Positions 17,541 to 26,868 of a stretch of 64,000 nt of DNA are shown piece by piece. Within the stretch, counting starts at the first letter, position 1. Every line of letters starts with the position of its first letter. The position numbers were made by a program, and so were the translations under genes. The stretch covers positions 434,001-498,000 of the forward strand of contig CAWDQN010000003.1 of NCBI GenBank assembly GCA_963804495.1. Direction: 5' to 3'. A model generated the notes under the pieces. It worked only from the letters and a program-made list of their open reading frames with translations. It searched no databases and was not told the origin of the DNA. This stretch comes from Rhodovastum sp963804495 (GTDB lineage: Bacteria; Pseudomonadota; Alphaproteobacteria; Acetobacterales; Acetobacteraceae).

Positions 17541-18278
17541 ATGCCGCAGACCCAGGACAGCGCCGCGCCGGCCGAGCGGCACGTCCGGCGTGTGCTGCTG
17601 GCAGAGCACAGCCCGACCGTGGCGCTGTTCGCGCGGACCCTGCTCGAACGAAAGGGCTTCACCGTCCGGTTGGTCGGTGGGGAGGGCGAGGCGCTGCCGG
17701 CACTGACCGAGGACAGCTACGATCTCGCGGTGGTCGATGCCGCGGTGCCTGGCGCCGGAGCCATCGCCGCCACCTGCGCGGCACAGGCGATCCCGGTCCT
17801 GGCCATTCTGGCCGACGGCGGCACGCTGGAAGGCGCGTCGGCCGAGGTGGCGGCACCCATCAACGCCACGGCGTTCCACGCCGCCGTGCGCCACTCTCTC
17901 GACCGCTCCAAGGCGGCCTTGATGCAAGCCGGCGGACTCGATGCCGGCGCGATTCTCGCCCTTTGGGGGGCCACGGACAGCCAAAGCTTCCTGGGCGTGG
18001 CCGGGGTGTTCGTGACTGAACTCGAGGAGCGTCTGGCCCTGATGCCGGCGCTGCTGGCCGGCGATGACCGGGCCGGGCTCGAACTGCATGCGCATTCGAT
18101 CAAGGGCGCGGCCTCGAATGTCGGCGCCACCGCCCTGCACGCGGCGGCGCTGGCGCTCGAGGCGCAATCACGGACCGCCGGCCCCGACGAGCTGGCAACC
18201 CTCGCCGCCGGCCTGCACACGGCGGCCGTGCCGGCGATCGCCTGCCTGCAATCCCTCATCCGCGCCCGGCAGGACTGA
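17541..18278 (+). CDS. Stand-alone receiver-Hpt phosphotransfer protein
   Basis: The 245-residue protein joins a receiver-like domain (about 15-125) to an Hpt domain (about 145-240). The Hpt is intact, with His about 185 in LHAHSIKGAASNVGA. The receiver keeps a phospho-Asp at about 66 (LAVVDAAVPG) but is diverged: the acidic pocket reads LLAEHSP, and the conserved Lys before the last helix is Ala (EVAAPINATAF). It is a soluble relay protein. It lies 7 bp upstream of the NtrC-type regulator and probably passes phosphate to it. Both neighbouring hybrid kinases lack the His in their own Hpt-like domains, so this protein could serve both. Confidence 0.88.
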   Translation: MPQTQDSAAPAERHVRRVLLAEHSPTVALFARTLLERKGFTVRLVGGEGEALPALTEDSYDLAVVDAAVPGAGAIAATCAAQAIPVLAILADGGTLEGASAEVAAPINATAFHAAVRHSLDRSKAALMQAGGLDAGAILALWGATDSQSFLGVAGVFVTELEERLALMPALLAGDDRAGLELHAHSIKGAASNVGATALHAAALALEAQSRTAGPDELATLAAGLHTAAVPAIACLQSLIRARQD

Positions 18279-18285
18279 AACCGCT

Positions 18286-19740
18286 ATGGCCAGCCAGCGC
18301 ACCGTGCTGATCGTCGAGGACAGCCCCAGCCAGGCGGCGACCTACCAGGCGCTGCTGCAGCCGCTCGGCTATCGCATTGCCCTCGCCGGTGACGGCAAGA
18401 CCGCCTTTGCCTGCCTGCGCGCCCAGCCGGTGGACTGCGTGCTGCTCGACCTCAAGCTGCCGGACATCGACGGCATCGACATCCTTGAGGAGGTGCGGAC
18501 CTGGCCGGCGCCGCCGGCGGTCATTGTCGTCACCGCCAACGCCTCGCTGGCCACCGGCGTGGATGCGGTCAAACGCGGCGCCGCCGACTATCTGGTCAAA
18601 CCGATTTCCCCGGGAAGGCTGACCACCACGGTGGAGATCGCGCTCAGCGGCGTCGACCTGCGCCGCGAGGTGGAAACCCTGCGCCGCACCGTCGAGCCTG
18701 CCGAATTTGCCGGTTTTGTCGGCCGCTCGATGCCGATGCAGGCGGTCTACCGCACCATCGAGGCCGCAGCGCAGAGCACCGCCAGCGTGTTCATCACCGG
18801 CGAATCCGGAACCGGTAAGGAAGTGGCGGCGGAAGCCCTGCATCAGTTCAGCGCCCGCAAGGACCGCGCCTTCGTCGCCCTGAACTGCGGCGCCATTCCA
18901 AAAGATCTTCTGGAAAGCGTACTTTTCGGCCATGTGAAGGGCGCCTTCACCGGCGCCGTCGCCGACCAGGAAGGGGCAGCCCAGCGCGCCGACGGCGGCA
19001 CATTGTTTCTCGACGAACTCGGCGAAATGGACCCGCTGCTGCAGACCAAGCTGCTGCGATTCATCCAGACCGGCAGCTACCAGCGGGTCGGCGATCTGCG
19101 GCCGCGCCACACCGACATCCGCTTCCTCGCCGCGACCAACCGCGACCCGATCGAGGCGGTGCGCAGCGGCCGGTTGCGCGAAGACCTGTTCTACCGGCTC
19201 AACGTCGTGCCGATCCGCCTGCCGCCGTTGCGCGACCGCGGCGAGGACATCGTGCTGATCGCCCGTCGCTTCCTCGCCCAGTTCGCGGCGACCGAGCGCC
19301 GGCAGTTCAAGTCCTTCGCGCCGGAAGTGGAGGCGCGGTTCCTGTCCTATTCATGGCCCGGCAACGTCCGGCAGTTGCAGAACGTCGTGCGCAACATCGT
19401 CGTGCTGCATGACGGCAAGGACGTCACCCTCGACATGCTGCCGGCACTGGAAGGAACGGCGCTGCCGGCGGAGACGCACGCGGCGCCGGTGGCGGTCGCG
19501 CAGGCGGCAGCGGCGGCGGCAGCGGCAGCGGCAGCGGCGCCGGAGGCGCCGGCGGTTCCTGGCACCGCCCTCTCCCTGCCGACCGGCCCGGATAGCATCG
19601 AGCCGCTGGCGGTTGCCGAGCGCCGGTATATCGAACGCGCGATCGCCCTGTGCGGCGACAACCTGCAGCTCGCCGCGCGCAAGCTTGGCATCAGCCCGTC
19701 GACGATCTACCGCAAGAAGGATATCTGGGAGCGGGCATAA
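18286..19740 (+). CDS. Sigma-54-dependent response regulator (NtrC/ZraR family)
   Basis: A 484-residue activator. The N-terminal receiver has Asp about 55 (CVLLDLKLPDIDG) and an intact Lys (YLVKPIS). The AAA+ domain has Walker A GESGTGKE (about 172-179), the sigma-54 contact loop GAFTGA (219-224) and Walker B TLFLDELGEMD. A 13-residue Ala run precedes a C-terminal Fis-type helix-turn-helix (LAARKLGISPSTIYRKK). It should open sigma-54 promoters when phosphorylated. Targets are not proven. Sigma-54-like sites upstream of glmS (31320) and upstream of the wzz-type operon (27465) make polysaccharide genes good candidates. Confidence 0.95.
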   Translation: MASQRTVLIVEDSPSQAATYQALLQPLGYRIALAGDGKTAFACLRAQPVDCVLLDLKLPDIDGIDILEEVRTWPAPPAVIVVTANASLATGVDAVKRGAADYLVKPISPGRLTTTVEIALSGVDLRREVETLRRTVEPAEFAGFVGRSMPMQAVYRTIEAAAQSTASVFITGESGTGKEVAAEALHQFSARKDRAFVALNCGAIPKDLLESVLFGHVKGAFTGAVADQEGAAQRADGGTLFLDELGEMDPLLQTKLLRFIQTGSYQRVGDLRPRHTDIRFLAATNRDPIEAVRSGRLREDLFYRLNVVPIRLPPLRDRGEDIVLIARRFLAQFAATERRQFKSFAPEVEARFLSYSWPGNVRQLQNVVRNIVVLHDGKDVTLDMLPALEGTALPAETHAAPVAVAQAAAAAAAAAAAAPEAPAVPGTALSLPTGPDSIEPLAVAERRYIERAIALCGDNLQLAARKLGISPSTIYRKKDIWERA

Positions 19741-19746
19741 GCGGGG

Positions 19747-19780
19747 AAGCAAGGCCAGGACAGTGCCCTGGCCTTGCTTT
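19747..19780. terminator. Bidirectional hairpin terminator between convergent genes
   Basis: A perfect 13-bp stem (AAGCAAGGCCAGG at 19747-19759, CCTGGCCTTGCTT at 19767-19779) with a 7-nt loop. It has short A and T runs on either side, so it can terminate from both directions. It sits exactly between the regulator stop and the stop of the convergent hybrid kinase, and is built from the repeat family's terminal arm. Confidence 0.75.
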
Positions 19781-22746
19781 CACTCGCCTGCCCCGGCGAG
19801 TTCGTTCTGCACCCGGGCAAGTGCCCCGCTGAGCCGGCCGAGCGCCGCCGCCGCGGCCTCGGGCGCCGTCCCATGGCCAAGTTCGTCGGCCTGGCCGGCC
19901 AGCACGGCCAGGCCGATGGTGGCGGCCGCGGCCTTCAGCGCCTGTGCCTCGCGAACCAGCCCATCCCAGTCGCGCCGGGCAAGCAGCTCGCCCATGAGCG
20001 TCATCCGCGCCGTCGCCTCCTGCGCGAAGGTATCAAGCAGCGCCTGCGCAGTTTCCGCACCGACATCGTTGACCAGCTGGCGAAATCCCGCCACGTCCAG
20101 GTCCGCCGCCGCCACGCCGCCTCCGGACCGCAACGTGCCCGCGCCCGCCCGGTCGAGGATGCTCGCCAGTTGCTGCGGCATGATCGGCTTGCCCAGAAAC
20201 CCGTCCATGCCGGCCGCCATGCATTCCTGCTGGTGCTGCAGGAACACGTTGGCGGTCATGGCGACGATCGGGATCTCCGCCGCCGGCCCGGGCAGTGCCC
20301 GGATCGCCCGTGTCGCGGTCAGCCCGTCCATTTCCGGCATCATCACGTCCATCAGCACCAGGTCGTACGGCACGCTGCGCACCGCCTCGACGGCTTCCTG
20401 CCCGCTGGCCACCGTATCGACCCGATGCCCCATCATTTTCAGCCGGGTCACCGCCACAAGCCGGTTGGTGGCGTTGTCCTCGGCCAGCAGAATGCGCAGC
20501 CGGCGCGCCGGCGCACCCAGCGGCAGTACCGGCGGCGCCGTCGGCAGCGCCTCGGCCACCGCCGGCGCGCTCGCCAGATCGAGCAGGACATCGAAACGGA
20601 AAACCGTGCCCTGCCCGAGCGTGCTGGCAACCCCGATCGAGCCGCCCATATGTTCGACCAGCCGGCGGCTGATCGCCAGGCCCAGCCCGGTGCCGCCGAA
20701 ACGGCGTGAGATCGACCGGTCCACCTGGGTGAACCGCTGGAACAAATGTGCCTGCGCGGCGGCATCGATGCCGATTCCCGTGTCGCGCACAGCAAAGCCG
20801 ATGCGCGCCTTGCCGCCGGCGAAACCCATCAGGTCGGCCTCGATGCTCACGCCGCCCTTGTCGGTGAACTTCACCCCGTTGCCCACGAGATTGAGCAGCA
20901 CCTGCCGCAAGCGGCCGGGATCGCCGGTCAGCCGGGACGGAATGCCGGGCGCCACCCTTGTCCTGATCTCCAGCCCCTTCCTGGCCGCGTCCACCTGCAT
21001 CAGCTCGACAACGCTACCGACCACCTGCTCGATGTTGCAGTCGATGTATTCGAAATCCAGCCGGTCCGCCTCGAGCTTGGAGAAATCGAGGATGTCATCG
21101 AGAATCCGCAGCAGCCCGTCGGCCGCGTCGCGCAGCGTCTCGACGAAGCGTCGTTGTTCGGGCAGCAGGTTGCTGTCCAGCAGCAGCCCGGCCATGCCGA
21201 TGACGCCGTTCATCGGCGTGCGGATTTCGTGGCTCATGATCGCCAGGAATTCCGACTGCGCCTTCGACGCCGCCTCGGCTGAATCGCGGGCGGCGGCAAG
21301 GTCCTGCTCGGTGCGCTTGCGTTCGGTGATATCGGTCAATGTCCGCACCACCCCGCCGCCGGGCAGAAACTGATTGCGGATTTCCAGGGTGGTTCCGTTC
21401 GGCCTGGTGCGCTCGGTGGTCTGCGGACCCGGCATGCCATGATCGGACGGCGCGTCACCGAGGAAACTGTCACGCTCGCCGTCCTGGTATTCGCCGTGGG
21501 CGATCTGCCAGTCCAGGATTTCGTGGAAACGCAAGTCGTCGCGCATCAGCCGGCGCGGCAGGTCCAGCAGTTCCATCGCCCGGCGGTTGATGACCGGCAC
21601 CTGTCCGCGCCCGTCGATCATGATGATGCCCTGGCTGATGTTCTCCACCGTCACGCTCAGCCGTTCCTGCGAGGCCAACAACCGCCGCCGCTGACGGATC
21701 AGCATGGTCCCGACGATGCCGATCAGCAGGGTCAGGACGCCGCCGGTGACGACGTAGGTGACAACATCATGATCATAGTTGGCGAAGACCTCGTCGGATG
21801 CCAGGCCGACGATCACGCCAAGATGTTGCTTCTCCAGCCTGCGGTAACTGAATATCCGCTCTATGCCATCGACGATGCTGACGGCGTGGTAACTGCCGTT
21901 CGCCGCTCCGCCGCGAAGCCGTTGCATGACAGCATCCGGCAGTTGGGTGCCGATGGCGTTGTCCACCGCGGGCGCGCGCACACGGATCACACCGTCGTCA
22001 AGACCGACCAGCAGGATGGAGCCGCGGCCGATTTCCAGCGAGGAATAAAATCGCGACAGATAGTACGGATCGAGCGAGACAATGATGACCCCGGCGAAGC
22101 CGCCATCGGCAGCGAACAGTTTTCGCGTGAACTGGATGGACCATTTGTTCGAAACCCGGCCGAACACCGGCTTGCTGACGAACAGCATGTCCTGCGGCGT
22201 GTTGAAATGAACCCGCACGTGCTCGCGATCCGACAGGTCAACCCGCCCGGTGAACGGCAGATTGCCCATGGTCATGATGCCGGCCGTATCGACCAGCGAG
22301 ATTTGCAAGGTCAGATCATCGAGAACCTGGTCGGCCGGAGCGAGCCTGGCGAGGTCGAAGGTCGCCGGATTCTGCGCATAGGCGGCGCGCAGCAGCTTGA
22401 TGATCTGGTCAACGCCCTCGATCATCCGGTTGATGTTCTCGCCGAACCCGCGGGCCAGGTTGCCGCTGTCCTAAATCGCAGCGCGTTCGTCCTGAGCGCG
22501 TTCCTGAAACAGATGCACGCCAATACTGACCCAGACCAGGGTGATGACCAGCAACACCAGGACCACCGGCACGGCGGGGAATCTTGGCGGGCTGCCGCTG
22601 CCGCGCGCCGTCACCGCGCCGCCGCTCGTCGAATCGCTGCTGCCCGCCGTCGCCTCATGGGTCGTTTCGCCGCTCGCCCTCATCTGTCCCGGACCATGAC
22701 GAGTTCTGTCCTGCTTTCGCCGCAGCATGCGAGGGGGTCGCGGCAT
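19780..22746 (-). pseudogene. Hybrid sensor histidine kinase interrupted by an in-frame TAG; C-terminal Hpt degenerate
   Basis: One reading frame runs from ATG 22746 to 19780 except for a TAG at 22473-22471 (codon 92). Before it lies an N-terminal membrane helix (VPVVLVLLVITLVWVSIGVH). After it the sensor continues (DSGNLARGFGENINRMIEGV), followed by a PDC-type sensor, second membrane helix, PAS, HisKA (His about 506, MSHEIRTPMNGVIG), HATPase, receiver (Asp about 800, LVLMDVMMPEMDG) and an Hpt-like end where His is Gln (REAQALKAAAATIGL, about 935). The next ATG (22425) would give 881 residues lacking the first helix, probably not a normal membrane sensor. Either true nonsense mutation or sequence error. 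Upstream starts at 22728 and 22683 are also possible. Confidence 0.85.
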
Positions 22747-22908
22747 GCCGGCCAGTCATGCCGGGTCGGGTGTCGGCAGTCGGCCGCCGGTGCTCGCCGG
22801 CGGATCGTTCAGATCCTGCACCTAACGTGAACGCCGACACGTTGCAAGTGTGCCGCGGCGACTGGAATCGCGCTTTGGTTGCGGGATGGCTGCGACCAGG
22901 AATAAACA

Positions 22909-22966
22909 AGCAAGGCCAGGGCTCTGCCCTGGACCCGCAAGGGGCCGACAGGCCCCTTGACCCCAT
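22909..22966. repeat. REP-like repeat downstream of a glycosyltransferase
   Basis: A complete unit: CCAGGGC/GCCCTGG hairpin, then AAGGGGCC/GGCCCCTT hairpin. It lies just past the 3' end of the family 2 glycosyltransferase, at the boundary between the polysaccharide and signalling regions. Confidence 0.8.
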
Positions 22967-22987
22967 TACGTAAGGGTTCCCGCGGAC

Positions 22988-24169
22988 TCAGGCACTTGCT
23001 GGGTCCAAGGCAGCGGCACGGCGCCAGGGTTTGCGGTCCAGCCTTGCGCAGTAGCGGGTCACCCCGATCAGGCTGGCGAGGTGGCCGGCCACCGCATATC
23101 TGGCGACCGCGAACAAACGCGGGGCGCGCGGGCCGGTCACCGCCGATGCGGCGGCACAGGCCAGACCGGCGAACTGCGCCGACGCCATCACCGCGAAGAA
23201 CACCGAATCCGCCGCCAGCAGCACGCTGGTGATCAGGCTGACCAGGATCATGAAAGGCATCAGCACCCGCAACGCCTTGCCCGAGGCGAAGGACAGCGCC
23301 ACACCGCCATGGCGGGGATGCAGCAGCCACAGCAGGCGAACCAGCTGTTGCGCATTGCCGGCGGCGATCCGGCGGCGGCGGCGGACGTCTTCCTGCACGC
23401 TGGCGATTTCCGCCTCCCAGGCGATGATGCTGTCGTCGTAGGCGACGCGCCAGCCGCGGCCGAAAATCTCCATCGGCAGAATGAAATCGTCATTGATGGT
23501 GTCCGCCGGCAGCGGCGCCCAGGCGACGCGGCGGAAGGCATAAAAAGCGCCATGCAGCCCCAGCGGAGCCCCCATCGCCGCTTCGCCGCGCTTCACCGCC
23601 ACCTGGTAGCGCCAATAGGCGGCCTCGCCCGCCGATCCCGCCTGCGCCAGCCTGTAAGCGCCGCCGACCGCCCCCAGGTTCGGGTCGGCAAAATGCGCGG
23701 CGGCACGACGGATCGCATCCGTCGGCAGCATGGCGGACACATCGGTGAGCACGACCACCTCGCTCGTCACCCCCGCGATCGCCTCGTTGAGGGTCGCGAC
23801 CTTGCCGCGGTTGCGCTCATGGTCGATCAGCCGGGCCTGCACCCCGGCGCAGGCCGGCTCCGCCAGGGTGCGCCGGGCGATCGCGACGGTGGCGTCGGTG
23901 CAGCCGTCGCAGGCGATCACCACATCCATCCGCTCGGCCGGATAGTCCTGGGCGGCGAGGCTCCTGATCTTGGCGGCGATATCGGCTGCTTCGTTATAGG
24001 CGGGCATCACCACCGTCACCCTCGGCAGCCCGGCCTCGGCCAGCGGTGGCGGCGGGGCGCGCCGGTCACTGCCGCGCGTTATGATTTTCATCAGCGCCGG
24101 CCAGGCCACGTGATGCCAGCCGATCAGACCCATCGCGCCGAGCGACGCAGTGGTCATCATGGTATTCAT
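22988..24169 (-). CDS. Membrane glycosyltransferase family 2 protein
   Basis: A 393-residue GT-A transferase. A short N-terminal hydrophobic stretch (LGAMGLIGWHHVAWPALM) precedes the catalytic domain: VTVVMPAYNEAADI nucleotide-binding start, ACDGCTDAT, and acidic motifs VLTDVSAMLP and TINDDFILPMEIFGRG. The basic box VQEDVRRRRRIAAGN is in the position of the QxxRW motif of processive enzymes. C-terminal hydrophobic helices follow. ATG 24169 has a GTGGGAG ribosome site 9 nt upstream. The frame overlaps the upstream glycosyltransferase by 104 bp, which is unusually long. It probably adds sugars for extracellular polysaccharide. Confidence 0.88.
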   Translation of the reverse strand: MNTMMTTASLGAMGLIGWHHVAWPALMKIITRGSDRRAPPPPLAEAGLPRVTVVMPAYNEAADIAAKIRSLAAQDYPAERMDVVIACDGCTDATVAIARRTLAEPACAGVQARLIDHERNRGKVATLNEAIAGVTSEVVVLTDVSAMLPTDAIRRAAAHFADPNLGAVGGAYRLAQAGSAGEAAYWRYQVAVKRGEAAMGAPLGLHGAFYAFRRVAWAPLPADTINDDFILPMEIFGRGWRVAYDDSIIAWEAEIASVQEDVRRRRRIAAGNAQQLVRLLWLLHPRHGGVALSFASGKALRVLMPFMILVSLITSVLLAADSVFFAVMASAQFAGLACAAASAVTGPRAPRLFAVARYAVAGHLASLIGVTRYCARLDRKPWRRAAALDPASA

Positions 24170-25286
24170 CCGGCACATCTCCCACCGCGAGGGTCAGATA
24201 GGCGGCGGCCATCTGCTGCAGGCTGGCCATCCTTTCCACGAAGCGCCGTGATGTGGTCTGGCTCGCCGGCTGATCACCGCTCTGAACATAACAACGCAAG
24301 GCGTGTGCCAGCGACGCTGCGTCGTCGGGGGGAACCAGGCTGCCGCTATCCGGGTCGAGGGCCGCGCGCACGCCCCCCACGTCGCAGGCGCACACCGGTG
24401 TGCCGCAGGATTGCGCTTCCAGCATCGACAGCGGCAGCCCTTCGGCCCGCGACGGCAGGCAGAGCAGGTCGATCGCCCGATAGAAACCGGGCATGTCCTC
24501 GACCAGGCCAAGGAAGACCACGCGCTGCTGCACTCCCAAAGCCGTTGCCTGGGTCTGCAGTTTTTCCGCCTCTGCGCCGCTGCCGGCGATGGCAAGCAGC
24601 ACCCCGGGCAGCTGGGCAAGGGCGGTGATGGCGATGTCCACGCCCTTCACCCGTTCCAGCCGGGCGGCGATGCCGATGATGAACCCGCTCTCCGGCAGGC
24701 TCAGGGCGCGCCGTGCCGTCCGCCGGTCCCCGGGCGCGAACCGCTCGGTATCGACGCCGTTCAGGATCACTCGCGGCAGCTTGCGGCCCAGCGCGGCGGC
24801 GACCGAAGCGGCCACATGCGGCGCGTCGGCTACCAATTTGGGACGGGTGACCCATAATGCGAAGGACACGACGCGGCGGCGTCTCGCATTCTGCAAATGC
24901 CAGGCGTCATGCTCGGTGTGAATCCGTCGCCTCACCCCGGCAGCCCGCGCCGCCGGCCCGGCATAGAGTAAGGGTCCGGCGTGATGGGTGTGCACGCAGA
25001 CCGGCCGCAGGCGGCGGAACAGGGCAATCAGCCGGGGGATCAGCAGCGCATCGAGGCCGGGGCGCTTGCCCATGAAGTGCAGCCCGTCGCGCAGCGGCAG
25101 CAGCCGCGGCCACTGCGCGGCGGCCGCCGGGAAACTGCCTTCGAGGCTGACGACAAGAGTGGGATGGCGCGCGCGCTGCGCCCGCGCCAGTTCCAGCGCC
25201 ATGACCTCTAGCCCGCCGGGACTCAGGTGCTGGACGACGTGAATGATCGGCCCGGCGGCGGAGGAGGAAATCGCATCGCGTGTCAT
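24066..25286 (-). CDS. Glycosyltransferase family 4 protein (polysaccharide cluster)
   Basis: A 406-residue GT-B enzyme. N-terminal IIHVVQHLSPGGLEVMALEL is the usual acceptor-side loop of EPS-type GT4 enzymes. The donor half has VILNGVDTERFAPG, FIIGIAARLERVKGVDIAI and the EX7E motif EGLPLSMLE. ATG 25286 lies 45 bp after the wzz-like stop, in the same operon. The last roughly 30 residues run into the next gene and have odd composition (DEYHDDHCVARRDG). In another frame a TGA overlaps the next ATG exactly, so the 3' end may be altered by an indel. Confidence 0.9.
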   Translation of the reverse strand: MTRDAISSSAAGPIIHVVQHLSPGGLEVMALELARAQRARHPTLVVSLEGSFPAAAAQWPRLLPLRDGLHFMGKRPGLDALLIPRLIALFRRLRPVCVHTHHAGPLLYAGPAARAAGVRRRIHTEHDAWHLQNARRRRVVSFALWVTRPKLVADAPHVAASVAAALGRKLPRVILNGVDTERFAPGDRRTARRALSLPESGFIIGIAARLERVKGVDIAITALAQLPGVLLAIAGSGAEAEKLQTQATALGVQQRVVFLGLVEDMPGFYRAIDLLCLPSRAEGLPLSMLEAQSCGTPVCACDVGGVRAALDPDSGSLVPPDDAASLAHALRCYVQSGDQPASQTTSRRFVERMASLQQMAAAYLTLAVGDVPDEYHDDHCVARRDGSDRLASRGLAGADENHNARQ

Positions 25287-25331
25287 GCCGAGGGTCCTGT
25301 GCACCTGTCTGCCGGCCGCGCGGGGCAAGCG

Positions 25332-26868
25332 TCAGGTCGGCCGGTGTCGTGCAACGTCGGACCGGCCTGGATGGCGCGGCGGATCGAGCGGCGCAATGCG
25401 GGCCAGCACCGGAACGCCGGTCAGCGCCTCCATCTGGCGGATGCGGCGCACCGACACATCCGACAGTTCCAGCAGCAGGGTCAGCCCGGCGCCGAGGGCG
25501 AGGCCGCCGACCAGGCCGGAAATGGCGAACAGCAGCGGCATCGGCTTGGTCGGCCGCGTCGGCAGCATCGGCCGGTCGATCACCTTGATACGCTCCGGCG
25601 CCTGATAGCGCGACAGCTCGCCGGTGACCTTGGCCATGTCGAAGCGCTTGCGCAGCGACTGCACCAGCTCCTGGGTCGCCTCCACCTCGCGCTCGCGCAC
25701 CCGCAATTCGCGTTCGACCTCGCCGGTCGAGGCCAGCCGCTGCGACAGCTCCTCCACCGAGCGGCGCAGCGCCGTGGTTTCGCTGCGCAGCTGTTCCACC
25801 CTGGTGCGCGCCGCCTCCAGAATGGTGAGCTGCGAGACCAGCAGCGGCTGCGGACCTGCCTCGGTATCCTTGCGCGTGGCGGCGCCGAGGTTCCACATCC
25901 GCTCCACATCCACCGGCGCCGCGCTCGCCCCGGCCGCGAGCAGGGTGGCGCGTTCCTGCTCCAGCCGGTCGAGCCGGTTCTGCGCCGCCTGCACCTTGGA
26001 ATGGCTGTCGGTGTAGCGGCTGCGCAGGGCGGCGAGTTCGCTGCGCACGGTAACGATGTCCTGCTCCAGCCGCCCGATCACCGGATCGGTCTGGGCGAGG
26101 CGGGCGCGAATGGCGTTGAACTCGCTGACCGCGCCGGACAGGCTCGTCTCGCGCTCGGACAGCGCATCGCGCAGCTGGTTCAGCCGCTGCACATTGCCGG
26201 CCCGCAAGTCCGGCAGCGCCTCGGCGTTCTCGCTGCGGGTACTGCGACAGCGCCGCCTCGGCGGCCTGAAGCTTGCGGTTCCCATCCTCCAGTTCGTGAT
26301 CGAGGAACGCGACCGAGCCGCGCATGGAGGAATCCTCCGGTGCGGAGACGCGTTCCATGAACCGTTCGCCGATGCTTTTCAGTACCCGGTCCATGCCCGC
26401 CGGGCTGCGAGCGCGATAGCGCAGCTCCACCAGCTCCTGGCCGATGAGCTGGGCGGACACCGCGCCGGACAGGTCGGCAACCACGCTGTCAACCACCGAG
26501 TCCGGGGCGCCCGGCTTGATCATTCCCATGTCTTCGGCAACGCCCTGCAGCACGTAGCGGCTGGTCAACAGGGCGGTCAACGACGCCATGCGGTCCTTCA
26601 GGTTGGTCTTGACGCTGAGATCCTCGAGAAACGGATTGAGCTTGCCCGGCTCCTGGATGAGCACCGTCATTTTGGTCTCGTAGCTGAGCGGGGCGAATTT
26701 CCCGACCACGAACCCCACCACCGGCAGCAACAGCAGCGGCACCAGGATGAGGTAGCGGCGCCGCCACGCGGCCGCCAGCAGGTTGTGCAGAATCTCGATC
26801 ACCGGCACCGCCTGCGGCGCTTTCGGCGCCGCCATGGCCGGCGCCTGGGACATCGACATGTGGTTCAC
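25332..26868 (-). pseudogene. Wzz/GumC-like polysaccharide chain-length protein, frameshifted
   Basis: Inner-membrane co-polymerase that sets polysaccharide chain length. The first frame (from ATG 26868) encodes an N-terminal membrane helix (RRYLILVPLLLLPVVGFVVG) and the Wzz domain up to LQAAEAALSQY. From there the second frame (to 25332) continues naturally with RSENAEALPDLRAGNVQRL, a long coiled coil, PMLPTRPTKPMPLLFAISGL and a second membrane helix. Deleting one base of the GGG at 26237-26239 (CCC on the coding strand, in TACCCGC) restores a single frame of about 511 residues. No kinase domain is present. Start overlaps the upstream lipoprotein stop as ATGA. Either a sequence error or a real lesion in the EPS operon. 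Confidence 0.85.
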
